From JBNIDL01 sp050108195 (lineage in GTDB: Bacteria; Pseudomonadota; Gammaproteobacteria; Enterobacterales; Enterobacteriaceae): a stretch of DNA of 64,000 bases. Position 1 is the first letter of the stretch; each line of letters starts with the position of its first letter. The stretch is from NCBI GenBank assembly GCA_050108195.1, contig JBNIDL010000002.1, forward strand, positions 14,758 to 78,757, in the 5' to 3' direction. Under the pieces are notes generated by a model, which was not told the DNA's origin, searched no databases, and saw nothing but the letters and a program-made list of their open reading frames with translations. The position numbers and the translations under genes were made by a program. This document shows positions 8,419 to 16,993 of this stretch, one piece after another.

Positions 8419-9579
8419 TTATATAGAATATTTTCTTAATTCAGATACTACTGGCAATTCTTCATTTGAAATAAATTTTAAGAATGATCCCCCACCAGTA
8501 GAAACGTAAGAAATTTTATTTTTTAAATTAAATTTTTCTAAAACAGCTATTGTATCACCTCCTCCAACTACTGAATATATATTTTTATTTTCTGTTATTG
8601 ATTTTAATAATTTATAACTACCTAAACAACAATTTTTATCTTCAAATTTTCCTAAAGGCCCATTCCAAATAACTGTTTTTGACATTTTTATTATTTTACA
8701 AAACTCATTTATTGTTTTTTTTCCAATATCAAGTGCTTGATCATTCTTTTTTATATCTGATATTAATTTATTAGAATATAATTTAGAATTTAAATTATAT
8801 ACCTTTAAATCACATGGAAGTAACAAATTAACATTATCTATAATTTTTTTTATTTTATTAATTTTGTATTTTTCAAAAATAGATTTACCTAAAAAGAACC
8901 CTTTACAAACTAAAAGAGTATTAGCTATTCCGCCTCCCACTATTAAATTATTTACTTTGCTTATCAAACTTTCTATTAGACTAATCTTAGTGGATATCTT
9001 AGCACCGCCTATTATAGCTGTTATTGGTTTAGAACTATTTTTAAATATTTTTTTTATTGATTTTATCTCTTTATCAAATAAAAATCCTAAACATGATTTT
9101 TTAGAATGTTTTATAATTCCATAATTAGATGCTTCTTTTCTGTGAGCAACACCGAAAGCTTCCATAACAAAAACATCGCATAAATTAGAATATTTTATAG
9201 ATAAAATTTCGTTATTTAATTTTTCGCCTATGTTAAATCTTACATTTTCTAACAGAAATAGTTCGCCGCAATTTAGTTGTACATTTCCTTCAATATAATT
9301 GCTTATTAAGTGCACTGGAACATTTAATTTTTTACTCAAATAATTTACAATTATTGACAAAGAGTATCTTTTTTCATAAAAACCTTCTTTTGGTCTTCCT
9401 AAATGCGACATTATCATAACATAAGCTTTATTTTTTATAGCATATTTTATAGTTGGTAAAGACATATCTATCCTTTCATATGAAAGAATTTTATTATTTT
9501 TTATTGGAACGTTAAAATCAACTCTAATAAGTAACCTTTTTTTATAAATATTTACGTCCTTTATACTAGTCATCGGCAT
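8419..9579 (-). CDS. pgk: phosphoglycerate kinase
   Basis: Substrate-level ATP-forming step of glycolysis. It is 386 residues (E. coli 387). Visible are the N-domain motifs LLIRVDFNVPIKNNKI and SHLGRPKEG, the hinge-proximal LENVRFNIGEK and AFGVAHRKEAS, and the nucleotide-binding C-domain VGGGIANT, WNGPLGKFE and GGGDTIAVLEKF. The tail STGGGSFLKFISNEELPVV is intact. It is the first gene of the leftward pgk-fbaA-rpiA-prfB-lysS run. Its promoter must lie in the 423-base gap to gshB. Confidence 0.97.
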   Translation of the reverse strand: MPMTSIKDVNIYKKRLLIRVDFNVPIKNNKILSYERIDMSLPTIKYAIKNKAYVMIMSHLGRPKEGFYEKRYSLSIIVNYLSKKLNVPVHLISNYIEGNVQLNCGELFLLENVRFNIGEKLNNEILSIKYSNLCDVFVMEAFGVAHRKEASNYGIIKHSKKSCLGFLFDKEIKSIKKIFKNSSKPITAIIGGAKISTKISLIESLISKVNNLIVGGGIANTLLVCKGFFLGKSIFEKYKINKIKKIIDNVNLLLPCDLKVYNLNSKLYSNKLISDIKKNDQALDIGKKTINEFCKIIKMSKTVIWNGPLGKFEDKNCCLGSYKLLKSITENKNIYSVVGGGDTIAVLEKFNLKNKISYVSTGGGSFLKFISNEELPVVSELRKYSI

Positions 9580-10002
9580 ATTTTATTACCTTTTTTATTT
9601 TTTATGCTTGTAAATATTTTTAAAAATAAATATTAAATTTATTATTAAGAAAAATTAATTTTCTATTTTTTAATATACTAAAATTTTTGTATTTAATCCA
9701 TTATATTGTTCTAAATAATAATCATAAGTATTTTACTCTTATTATAATTAATTTTTATATGACTTTAAAATGTTTAAAAAAATAAAATAATTCATTTATA
9801 AAATATTTTATATAACTTTTAGTTAATTTTAATTTTCAAAATTTAAAATTTTCAATTTAAATTACTTATTATTTTTAATTAAAGATTGATAAAATAATTA
9901 ATTTTTGAAATAATTTTATAAAAGTTTAGTTTTCAAAAAGTTTGATTAAATACTTTGTTTTTTTAAAAAAATATAAAAATTTAAGATTATTAAAGGAATT
10001 AT
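9580..10002. other. gene-free interval between divergent pgk and gshB
   Basis: 423 bases of almost pure A/T. It is the longest stretch in the window without a recognised gene. I find no open frame with recognisable homology, no tRNA and no clear inverted repeat with a T tail. It must carry divergent promoters for pgk and gshB, and an AAAGGAA Shine-Dalgarno sequence precedes gshB at 9991-9997. In E. coli many genes occupy this interval, so it is probably eroded remnant DNA. Confidence 0.6.
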
Positions 10003-10947
10003 ATGAAACTTGGAATTATAATGGATTCTATAAAAAAAATAAATGTAAATAAAGACAGTAGTTTTTCTATACTATTATCAGCTCAAAAAAAAGGATTTGA
10101 AATATATTATATGGAAATACAAGATTTGTATTTAAAAAATAATTGCGCAAAATCTTCTGCGAAATTAATAAATTTAAAGAAAGATAATATAGAATGGTTT
10201 AAATTTAAAAAAGATAAAAATATTTTTTTAGATGAATTAGATGTAATTTTAATAAGGAAAGACCCTCCTTTTAATGAAAAATTTATGTATCTGACTCATA
10301 TATTAGATAGAATAAAACACAATACTCTTATAATAAATAATCCAAACAGTTTAAGAAAATTTAATGAAAAGATATTTGCTAGTATTTTTTACCCAAAAAC
10401 ACCTGAAACTTTGATAACATGTAAAAAAAAATTAATTTTTGATTTTTTAAAAGATAATAAAGAAATAATAATAAAACCATTAAACAAAATGGGTGGATTT
10501 TCAGTATTTTACTTAAATGTTAATGATATAAACCTAAATGTTATATTGGAAAATATGACTAATAAAGAAAAGAAATTTTGTTTAGTACAAAAATTTATAC
10601 CATCTGTTTTTAATGGTGATAAAAGAATTTTTATAATAAACGGAAAAGCTATAAAATATTGTTTATCTAGAATTCCGTCTAAAGGTGAGATAAGAGCAAA
10701 CTTATCATCTGGAGGAAAAGGAAAATTAGAAATAATAAACAAAAATGATAAAAAAATCATAAAAAAAATAACTCCAGTTTTGATAAAAAATAAAATTTTT
10801 ATAGCTGGTATAGACATTATAGGTAACTTTTTAACTGAAATTAATATTACTAGCCCAACCTGCATGCAAGAAATAGAAAAATTATCAAATTTTTCTATAT
10901 CTAATTATATAATTAAAGAAATTAAGAGAGAAATTACATGTATGTAA
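10003..10947 (+). CDS. gshB: glutathione synthetase
   Basis: ATP-grasp ligase adding glycine to gamma-glutamylcysteine. It is 314 residues (E. coli 316). Visible are MKLGIIMDSI at the start, VILIRKDPPFNEKF, the ATP-grasp segments IIIKPLNKMGG and SRIPSKGEIRANLSSGGKGK, and the metal/ATP-binding tail EINITSPTCMQEIE. A good Shine-Dalgarno sequence (AAAGGAA) precedes the ATG. The final 10 bases overlap ruvX, a gshB-ruvX arrangement shared with E. coli. Together with gor this implies a working glutathione system; gshA is not in the window. Confidence 0.96.
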   Translation: MKLGIIMDSIKKINVNKDSSFSILLSAQKKGFEIYYMEIQDLYLKNNCAKSSAKLINLKKDNIEWFKFKKDKNIFLDELDVILIRKDPPFNEKFMYLTHILDRIKHNTLIINNPNSLRKFNEKIFASIFYPKTPETLITCKKKLIFDFLKDNKEIIIKPLNKMGGFSVFYLNVNDINLNVILENMTNKEKKFCLVQKFIPSVFNGDKRIFIINGKAIKYCLSRIPSKGEIRANLSSGGKGKLEIINKNDKKIIKKITPVLIKNKIFIAGIDIIGNFLTEINITSPTCMQEIEKLSNFSISNYIIKEIKREITCM

Positions 10948-11318
10948 TATCTTTTGATTATGGAAGTAAAAATATTGGAGTTTCTTTAGGTAATACTAAA
11001 ATTAAAATGTCTTTTCCAATTTGTACTATTAAAAATAAAAAAAACAATTTATGGAATAAAATAAAAAAAATATTTGATACTTGGAATCCAAGCATAGTAA
11101 TAATTGGAATACCTAAAAAACATAAAAATTTAAAAAAAAACAAAATTATTAATTCAATAAAAAAATTTGAACAAAAAATAAAAAAAAAATTTAAAAACAC
11201 AAAAGTAAAATTACATAACGAACATTTAAGTACATTCGAAGCAAAAAAAATATCTAAGAAAGATGATATAGATAAATTTTCTGCATATTTAATTCTAAAA
11301 AGTTATTTTAATTTTTGA
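10938..11318 (+). CDS. ruvX: putative pre-16S rRNA nuclease (YqgF/RuvX family)
   Basis: RNase-H-fold nuclease proposed to process the 5' end of 16S rRNA. It is 126 residues (E. coli 138). The catalytic Asp lies in ISFDYGSKNIGVSLG, the second acidic motif is KLHNEHLSTFEAKK, and the third acid precedes SAYLILKSYF. It is shortened by a small deletion in the middle loop. The start overlaps the gshB end by 10 bases: two ATGs, in different frames, lie at 10938 and 10942. Its stop is one of the few UGA stops here not forced by overlap with the next gene. Confidence 0.88.
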   Translation: MYVISFDYGSKNIGVSLGNTKIKMSFPICTIKNKKNNLWNKIKKIFDTWNPSIVIIGIPKKHKNLKKNKIINSIKKFEQKIKKKFKNTKVKLHNEHLSTFEAKKISKKDDIDKFSAYLILKSYFNF

Positions 11319-11395
11319 AATTTAGTTATATTTTTGTTGTTAAATTATAAATTTAATATTAAAATTAATAATAAAAATTTTAAAAAAGGGTTAAA

Positions 11396-11947
11396 ATGTT
11401 TACTTTTCTATCAATCGCAAAAATTTCAATAAATTTTTTTATTGTTTCTTTTTTATTAAATATTTGGATAAATTATTTTAATTTTAGTTCAAATAATAAA
11501 TTATTTAAGATAATAGAAAAAATTAACTTTCCTATAATTAATTTTTTTTATCAAAATTTAAAAAAAATAAAATTATTAGAAAATATAACATTTTTTATTG
11601 TTTTATTTTTGTCTTTATTAAAAGTTTTAATTATTTCTTTTATTGAAAAAAACTTTTATTCTAAGTATTTTATTTCTTATATACTATTAATGATATCTGT
11701 TCCCTTAAAGATAATAGGCGAGATAATAATATGGAGTTTATTAATAAGGTTAATTTTTAACTGGATTGACAAAGAAAACAGTAAAATTAAGATTTTATTT
11801 TTTCAAATAACAGAGCCATTTATAACATTTTTTAAAAATTTTATAAATATTAATAATAATTGTTTATCAATATTATTTATATTAATTTTATATTTATTTA
11901 ACTATTTTATGTTATTCTTTTTCCCTAATTTTTGGAGTATAATTTAA
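11396..11947 (+). CDS. yggT: YggT-family membrane protein
   Basis: Integral membrane protein of 183 residues (E. coli YggT 188) made of two similar halves. Each half has hydrophobic helices flanking an amphipathic stretch (NFPIINFFYQNLKKI-like in the first half, ITEPFITFFKNFI in the second), the usual YGGT domain pattern. Function is not well defined; roles in osmotic or membrane homeostasis have been suggested for the family. The position after ruvX fits the E. coli yqgF/yggT locus. A GGG-containing Shine-Dalgarno sequence precedes ATG 11396. The last 36 bases overlap mreD on the other strand. Confidence 0.75.
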   Translation: MFTFLSIAKISINFFIVSFLLNIWINYFNFSSNNKLFKIIEKINFPIINFFYQNLKKIKLLENITFFIVLFLSLLKVLIISFIEKNFYSKYFISYILLMISVPLKIIGEIIIWSLLIRLIFNWIDKENSKIKILFFQITEPFITFFKNFININNNCLSILFILILYLFNYFMLFFFPNFWSII

Positions 11948-12358
11948 AAAAAATAAGTTAAAGAAAAATAAAAATAAAACATTATATAAGCTTGAAATTA
12001 TTATATCATGTACGTTTAAATTTATATAAAATAAGCAAAGTAACATATTAAATATAACACTTATAATTTTTAAAATTAAATAATAAACAAAATTAAATAT
12101 TAAGTTTTTATAAAAAAATATTTCTTTTTTTGAAAAATTAATTTTTTTTTTTATAATTAATTTAAACATTAAAAAAGAAGCGGAATGTAATCCAAAACAA
12201 CTGTTTGTTAGAATATCTATTAAAAATCCATAAAAATACAATATATATTTTTTGTTATTTATTATCAATAATAATAAGATCCAAGATAAATTAAAATTTA
12301 AAATATGTAATATATTTTTAAAAAAAATAAAACAAAAAAATAAAAAAAAATCACACAT
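11912..12358 (-). CDS. mreD: rod shape-determining protein MreD
   Basis: Small multi-pass inner-membrane protein of the elongasome, 148 residues (E. coli 162). Identification rests on its very hydrophobic composition, its position directly after mreC with a 5-base gap, and recognisable segments such as YFYGFLIDILTNSCFGLHS, which resembles the conserved MreD helix-2 region. The C-terminal 12 codons overlap the 3' end of yggT. The sequence is strongly drifted, so the family call leans on context. Confidence 0.82.
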   Translation of the reverse strand: MCDFFLFFCFIFFKNILHILNFNLSWILLLLIINNKKYILYFYGFLIDILTNSCFGLHSASFLMFKLIIKKKINFSKKEIFFYKNLIFNFVYYLILKIISVIFNMLLCLFYINLNVHDIIISSLYNVLFLFFFNLFFLNYTPKIREKE

Positions 12359-12363
12359 GTTAT

Positions 12364-13167
12364 TTAACTATTTACTATTAATGAAACATATTTTATATCG
12401 TCGAAATTTACAATTGGATTCGCTAAAATAGTAGTTTTTAAATTTTTTAAATTTTTATTAATTGACAAAATTTTAGCAACAGGATATTCTTTTGGAAAAG
12501 AATTGATCAGTTCTGAAGTCACTAAAATATCACCAATTTTTATATTTTTATCATTTTCATTAAAAATCTCTATAACTAATTTTTTTGATTTATCTCCAGT
12601 ACCAAAAGCTATTAGTTGTAAGTTATTTTTTAGTAATTTTATAGGGACAGCACTTAGTTCATTATATAATGGTAAAATTAAACTGTATTTTTCACAAATT
12701 GATATTATTTTTCCGATAACTCCTTTTTCATTTATTACATATTGACCTAAGTAAACATTATTTTCTTTTCCTAAATTTATTAAAAAAATATCATTGTAAA
12801 TTTCATCATGATATTTATTTAAACAAGATATTATTATTTTTTCTTTTTTTTTTGTAGGTATAGATAATAATTTTCTCAAAGAATAATTCTCTTGTTTAAA
12901 TTTATCTAAAATTTTTTTATTTATTTTTAAATATAGAATTTTTTTTTTCAAAAGTTCGTTTTTTTTCTTTAAATAATAAAAACATTTTTTATATTTAAAA
13001 AATTCATAAAAACTATTTTTAATATTAAAATATGATGAATAGTTTGTTAAATCTCTTATTAAACAAGAAAACATAAATTTTTTATCCAATTTTTTAAGTA
13101 AAATAGATAAAATTATTATAAAAAAAATTTTATTTTTCAATATATACAATTTTCTTAATAAACTCAT
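12364..13167 (-). CDS. mreC: rod shape-determining protein MreC
   Basis: Bitopic membrane protein that connects MreB to the periplasmic peptidoglycan elongation enzymes. It is 267 residues. The N-terminal membrane helix lies about residues 14-26 (FFIIILSILLKKL). A Lys/Glu/Leu coiled coil follows at about 60-100, then beta-rich periplasmic domains with the typical GQYVINEKGVIGKI and GDILVTSELINSFPKEYPVAKI segments. It is shorter than E. coli MreC (367), mainly because the C-terminal tail is missing. It lies 11 bases downstream of mreB. Confidence 0.92.
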   Translation of the reverse strand: MSLLRKLYILKNKIFFIIILSILLKKLDKKFMFSCLIRDLTNYSSYFNIKNSFYEFFKYKKCFYYLKKKNELLKKKILYLKINKKILDKFKQENYSLRKLLSIPTKKKEKIIISCLNKYHDEIYNDIFLINLGKENNVYLGQYVINEKGVIGKIISICEKYSLILPLYNELSAVPIKLLKNNLQLIAFGTGDKSKKLVIEIFNENDKNIKIGDILVTSELINSFPKEYPVAKILSINKNLKNLKTTILANPIVNFDDIKYVSLIVNS

Positions 13168-13178
13168 ATAGTTAAAAT

Positions 13179-14222
13179 TTATTCTTCAGTAAATAAATCA
13201 TTTCCGTATATATCTATCATTTCCAATGCTTTTCCTCCTCCATATGCAACACATGTTAGAGGATTTTCGGCAATAGAAACTGGAATATTTGTTTTTTCTA
13301 TAAGAAGTTTATCAATATTTTTTAACATAGCTCCTCCTCCTGTTAAAATCATTCCATTTTCTGATATATCCGAAGCTAATTCTGGAGGGCATTGTTCTAG
13401 AGCTGCCATTATGGATATAATTATACCAGATAAAGGTTCTTGAATAGCTTCTAATATCTCGTTAGAGTTAAGTTTAAACTTTTTTGGCACTCCTTCTGCC
13501 AAATTTCTGCCTCTTACTTCCATTTCTAATAATTTATCGTCTGAATAAGCTGATCCTATGTTATGTTTAATTTTTTCTGCAGTGACCTCTCCTATTAGTG
13601 ATCCATAATTTCTTCTTACATAATTTATTATGGATTCATCGAATTTATCTCCACCTATTCTTACAGAAGATGAATAAACTACTCCATTTAATGATATTAC
13701 TGCTACTTCTGTGGTTCCACCTCCTATATCTACAACCATAGAACCTGTCGCTTCAGAAACAGGTAACCCAGCTCCTATAGCCGCTGCCATAGGTTCTTCT
13801 ATTAAAAGAACTTTTCTTGCCCCAGCTCCTTGAGCGGACTCTCTTATTGCTCTTCTTTCAACTTGAGTTGCACCTACTGGTACACAAACTAAAACTCTGG
13901 GACTAGGTTTAATAAAACTATTATTATGAACTCTTTTTATAAAATGATGTAACATTTTTTCTGTTACAAAAAAGTCGGCTATTACTCCATCTTTCATTGG
14001 TCTTATGGCTTTTATATTACCAGGTGTTCTACCTAACATTTGTTTAGCTTCATATCCTACTGCTACTATATTTTTTGAATAATTGTTTCTATCTTTTCTA
14101 ATAGCTACTACAGAAGGTTCGTTAAGCACAATACCTTTTTCTTTAGCGTATATAAGTGTATTTGCTGTTCCTAAATCTATAGATAAATCGTTTGAAAAAA
14201 TTCCTCTAATTTTTTTAAACAT
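13179..14222 (-). CDS. mreB: rod shape-determining actin homologue MreB
   Basis: Actin-like ATPase that positions lateral cell-wall synthesis. At 347 residues it has the same length as in E. coli and is one of the best conserved proteins here. The phosphate loops are SIDLGTANTLIYAKEKG and VVDIGGGTTEVAVISLNG, and the adenosine motif is ILTGGGAMLKNIDKL. Keeping mreBCD with murB, glmU and dapD suggests a cell that still builds a wall and is probably rod-shaped. It is the first gene of the leftward mreB-mreC-mreD operon. Confidence 0.98.
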   Translation of the reverse strand: MFKKIRGIFSNDLSIDLGTANTLIYAKEKGIVLNEPSVVAIRKDRNNYSKNIVAVGYEAKQMLGRTPGNIKAIRPMKDGVIADFFVTEKMLHHFIKRVHNNSFIKPSPRVLVCVPVGATQVERRAIRESAQGAGARKVLLIEEPMAAAIGAGLPVSEATGSMVVDIGGGTTEVAVISLNGVVYSSSVRIGGDKFDESIINYVRRNYGSLIGEVTAEKIKHNIGSAYSDDKLLEMEVRGRNLAEGVPKKFKLNSNEILEAIQEPLSGIIISIMAALEQCPPELASDISENGMILTGGGAMLKNIDKLLIEKTNIPVSIAENPLTCVAYGGGKALEMIDIYGNDLFTEE

Positions 14223-14350
14223 TTTAAAAATGTTCCTATATAAAATATTAAAAAAAAATTTGATCTTTATTGTTTATAAAAAAAGTAATATAATTATACT
14301 ATATTAGTTATGTTTATAAAAAGTAACTTTTTTAAATTAAAGTAATTTAA

Positions 14351-14818
14351 ATGAAAAAAAAAATTTTAATATTAGATGGACCAAATATTAATCTATTAAA
14401 ATACAGAGATAAATCAAAATATGGAGGTATTAATTTAAAAAAAATAATAAAAAACTTAAAAATATTTTCTTATGAGATAGGTATATCTTTATACTATTAC
14501 CAATCTAATAGTGAATGTAAACTAATAAATAAAATACAAAATTCTAGGAAACTAATAGATTTTATAATAATAAATCCTGCTTCTTTCACTCATACAAGTA
14601 TAGCTATAAGAGACGCTCTTATTACAGTAAGAATACCATTTATAGAAATACATATTTCAAACTTAAATAATCAAGAAAATTTTCGCAAAAAATCATATTT
14701 TTCTGATATATCAAATGGAGTTATATACGGATTTGGAACTGATTGTTATTCAATTGCTTTATGTGCAGCAATAAAAATGCTAATAAAAAACAAAAAAAAA
14801 GGTAAATATTATATATGA
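14351..14818 (+). CDS. aroQ: 3-dehydroquinate dehydratase, type II
   Basis: Third step of the shikimate pathway. It is 155 residues. Motifs are LDGPNINLLKYRDKSKYGG with the catalytic Arg/Tyr loop, INPASFTHTSIAIRDAL, IEIHISN with the catalytic His, and GFGTDCYSIAL. In Yersinia and many other gammaproteobacteria aroQ lies directly upstream of accB-accC; E. coli lacks this type II enzyme. Here the same order is visible, with the accB start codon overlapping the aroQ stop as ATGA. Retention suggests aromatic amino-acid or chorismate synthesis, although the rest of the pathway is outside the window. Confidence 0.94.
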   Translation: MKKKILILDGPNINLLKYRDKSKYGGINLKKIIKNLKIFSYEIGISLYYYQSNSECKLINKIQNSRKLIDFIIINPASFTHTSIAIRDALITVRIPFIEIHISNLNNQENFRKKSYFSDISNGVIYGFGTDCYSIALCAAIKMLIKNKKKGKYYI

Positions 14819-14964
14819 ATATTAATAAAATAAAAATGATATTTAAATTAATAAAAAAATTTAAAATTTCTGAGTTAGAAATTTCAGAAAAAAATTGTTT
14901 AATAAGAGTTTGTAAAAATTATAAAGAAAATGAAAGAAAAGAAAAAAATATATTAAAAAAATGA
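14815..14964 (+). pseudogene. accB: truncated accB remnant (biotin carboxyl carrier protein, N-terminal part)
   Basis: A 49-codon open frame starts at an ATG overlapping the aroQ stop (ATGA) and ends with TGA 14962-14964. Residues 2-31 match the AccB N-terminus closely: NKIKMIFKLI and KISELEISEKNCLIRV correspond to E. coli RKIKKLIELV and GISELEISEGEESVRI. Everything after about residue 35 is missing, including the Pro/Ala linker and the biotinoyl domain with the EAMKM lysine. accC is absent too. The frame stops six bases before the convergent rplQ stop, so the gene was cut by a deletion. It cannot carry biotin. Whether the short product is made is unknown. Confidence 0.85.
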
Positions 14965-14970
14965 ATTTTT

Positions 14971-15339
14971 TTAGTTTTTAAGACTAAAATCAACTATTTG
15001 TACATATGACATGTTAGCACTATCTCCTTTTCTATTTGAATCTTTTAATATCCTTATATACCCTCCTTGGTAGTTAATTAACCTCGGGCCTATCACATTA
15101 AACAATTTAGAAACTATAAAATTGTCTCTTATTTTAGAAAAAATTATACGACGATTATGAACTGTATCCTTTTTTGATAAGTTAATTATTGGTTCTATAA
15201 ATCTTTTTATTTCTTTAGCTTTTTGTATAGTTGTACGTATTTGTTCATTTCTTATTATCGAAATAGATAAGTTTCTTAACATCATTTTACGATGAGAACT
15301 ATTTCTATTAAATTTTCTTCCTATTTTTCTATGTTTCAT
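14971..15339 (-). CDS. rplQ: 50S ribosomal protein L17
   Basis: Large-subunit protein, last gene of the alpha operon. The start is ATG 15339, giving 122 residues (E. coli 127). An earlier in-frame ATG would run inside rpoA and adds residues with no family match. The N-terminus MKHRKIGRKFNRNSSHRK is highly conserved, as are AKEIKRFIEP and GGYIRILK. The start overlaps the rpoA stop as ATGA, indicating coupling. The 3' end is six bases from the accB remnant on the other strand. Confidence 0.96.
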   Translation of the reverse strand: MKHRKIGRKFNRNSSHRKMMLRNLSISIIRNEQIRTTIQKAKEIKRFIEPIINLSKKDTVHNRRIIFSKIRDNFIVSKLFNVIGPRLINYQGGYIRILKDSNRKGDSANMSYVQIVDFSLKN

Positions 15340-16334
15340 TTTTTTAAATAATTTTTTAATATTTTTTTCCAATTTTTTAAAAAGGTTCCTAAAGAAAGAT
15401 TATATTTTGACAATATATCTTTTATTTCATTTAAAGATTTCCTACCTAAATTAGGAGTTTTTAATAATTCTGACTCTGTTTTTTGTACAAGATCACCAAT
15501 ATATTTTATCGATTCTGTCTTTAAACAATTAGCTGATCTGACAGTTAATTCTAGATCTTCGACAGATTTAAATAAAATAGGGTTAATTTTCTCTTTTTCT
15601 TTTTTTTCTTTTTTTTCACTTAAATCCTTAAAATTTATAAAAGAATTTAACTGATTTGCTAATATGTTTGCGGCCATTTTAACAGAATCTTCAGGATTTA
15701 TTGTACCATTAGTTTCTATATCCATAACTAACCTATCCAAATCAGTTCTTTGCTTTAATCTAGCAGATTCTACTGAATAAGACACTTTCTCTATTGGACT
15801 ATAATAAGTATCTAATTTTAATATACCAGTAGATTTTATATCATGTTCTGTTTTAGTATTCCTATAAGCAGGAACGTATCCAAATCCATATTTAACTTTC
15901 ATTTTTATTTTTATAGACGTATCTTTATCAGTAATATTACATATTACATGATCTTTGTTTATTATTTCTAAATTTTTATCATGCTCTATATCAGAAGCTT
16001 TAACTGTACAAATACCAGTTTTATAAATATAAATTGAAGATTCATATATATTGTTCATCTTTATAGCTAATTCTTTTATATTTAATAATATCTCTAATAT
16101 ATCCTCTTTTACTCCATTTTTAGAACTATATTCATGTAATATGCCATCTATTTCCACTTCACAAACTGCATATCCAGGTATATACGATAAAAGTATTCTT
16201 CTTAACGCATTTCCTAATGTGTGTCCAAACCCTTTTTCTAAAGGCTCTAAAATAACTTTAGAACGTAAATCGTTTACTTTTTTTACATTTATTAGTTTAG
16301 GTTTTAAAAGATCAAATATATTATTTTTACACAT
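15336..16334 (-). CDS. rpoA: DNA-directed RNA polymerase subunit alpha
   Basis: Assembly subunit of RNA polymerase. I start at ATG 16334 because an AAAGGA Shine-Dalgarno sequence precedes it and MCKNNIFDLLKPKLI aligns with the E. coli N-terminus; an in-frame TTG lies five codons earlier. It is 332 residues (E. coli 329). The dimerisation domain has EPLEKGFGHTLGNALRRILL. The linker, about residues 243-250, is unusually Lys/Glu-rich. The C-terminal domain, with SANCLKTESIKYIGDLVQ and TPNLGRKSLNEIKDIL, is complete, so UP-element and activator contacts may be kept. Confidence 0.97.
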   Translation of the reverse strand: MCKNNIFDLLKPKLINVKKVNDLRSKVILEPLEKGFGHTLGNALRRILLSYIPGYAVCEVEIDGILHEYSSKNGVKEDILEILLNIKELAIKMNNIYESSIYIYKTGICTVKASDIEHDKNLEIINKDHVICNITDKDTSIKIKMKVKYGFGYVPAYRNTKTEHDIKSTGILKLDTYYSPIEKVSYSVESARLKQRTDLDRLVMDIETNGTINPEDSVKMAANILANQLNSFINFKDLSEKKEKKEKEKINPILFKSVEDLELTVRSANCLKTESIKYIGDLVQKTESELLKTPNLGRKSLNEIKDILSKYNLSLGTFLKNWKKILKNYLKK

Positions 16335-16349
16335 ATCATCCTTTACCAA

Positions 16350-16970
16350 TTATTTAGAATATAATTCTATAATTAAATGTTCATTTATATCTGATGGAAG
16401 TTCTGACCTATTAGGATATCTTATAAATTTACCTAACATTTTATCTTTATCAAAATTTATCCATGGAATAATTTCTTTTTCTTCAGACAGTTTTAAAGAA
16501 TATAAAATTCTATCTTGTAATTTAGCTTTTTCTACTAACTCAATAGTATCATTAATTTTAACTAAATAAGAAGAAATATTAACTATTTTATTGTTTAATT
16601 TAATAAGTTTATGGCTTATTATCTGTCGTGATTCTGCTCTAGTTACTCCGAATCCAATTCTATATACTACGTTATCTAATCTAGACTCTAATATTTTTAG
16701 TAAATTTTCGCCAGTGTTTCCTCTTAACCTAACAGAACGATTATAATATTTTTTAAATTGTTTCTCTAATATACCGTATATTCTCTTCACTTTTTGTTTT
16801 TCTCTTAACTGTAAATTATAATCAGAATTTCTGGATCTTCTATCAGAATGTTGTCCAGGCATTTTTTTTATCTTACATTTATTTTTAATTTCTTTTAATC
16901 CTGAAAATAAAGATAAATCATACTGTTCTCGTCTTATAATTTTACATTTAGGTCCTAAATATTTAGCCAT
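16350..16970 (-). CDS. rpsD: 30S ribosomal protein S4
   Basis: Primary 16S-binding assembly protein and, in E. coli, translational repressor of the alpha operon. It is 206 residues (E. coli 206). The N-terminal MAKYLGPKCKIIRREQYDL and the S4 RNA-binding domain (ESRLDNVVYRIGFGVTRAES, then QIISHKLIKLNNKIV) are intact. It lies between rpsK (23-base gap) and rpoA, the standard alpha-operon order. I did not identify the E. coli S4-binding pseudoknot upstream of rpsM. Confidence 0.98.
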   Translation of the reverse strand: MAKYLGPKCKIIRREQYDLSLFSGLKEIKNKCKIKKMPGQHSDRRSRNSDYNLQLREKQKVKRIYGILEKQFKKYYNRSVRLRGNTGENLLKILESRLDNVVYRIGFGVTRAESRQIISHKLIKLNNKIVNISSYLVKINDTIELVEKAKLQDRILYSLKLSEEKEIIPWINFDKDKMLGKFIRYPNRSELPSDINEHLIIELYSK

Positions 16971-16993
16971 TGTTCTATATTCCTTAAAATGTT

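Noticed and set aside
12364..13167. mreC as a broken gene because it is about 100 residues shorter than in E. coli
   Set aside because: The membrane helix, coiled coil and both beta domains are present; only the variable C-terminal tail is missing.
16051..16569. 172-codon open frame on the plus strand
   Set aside because: It is antisense to rpoA and rpsD, whose proteins are unambiguous; it has no recognisable family and no ribosome site.
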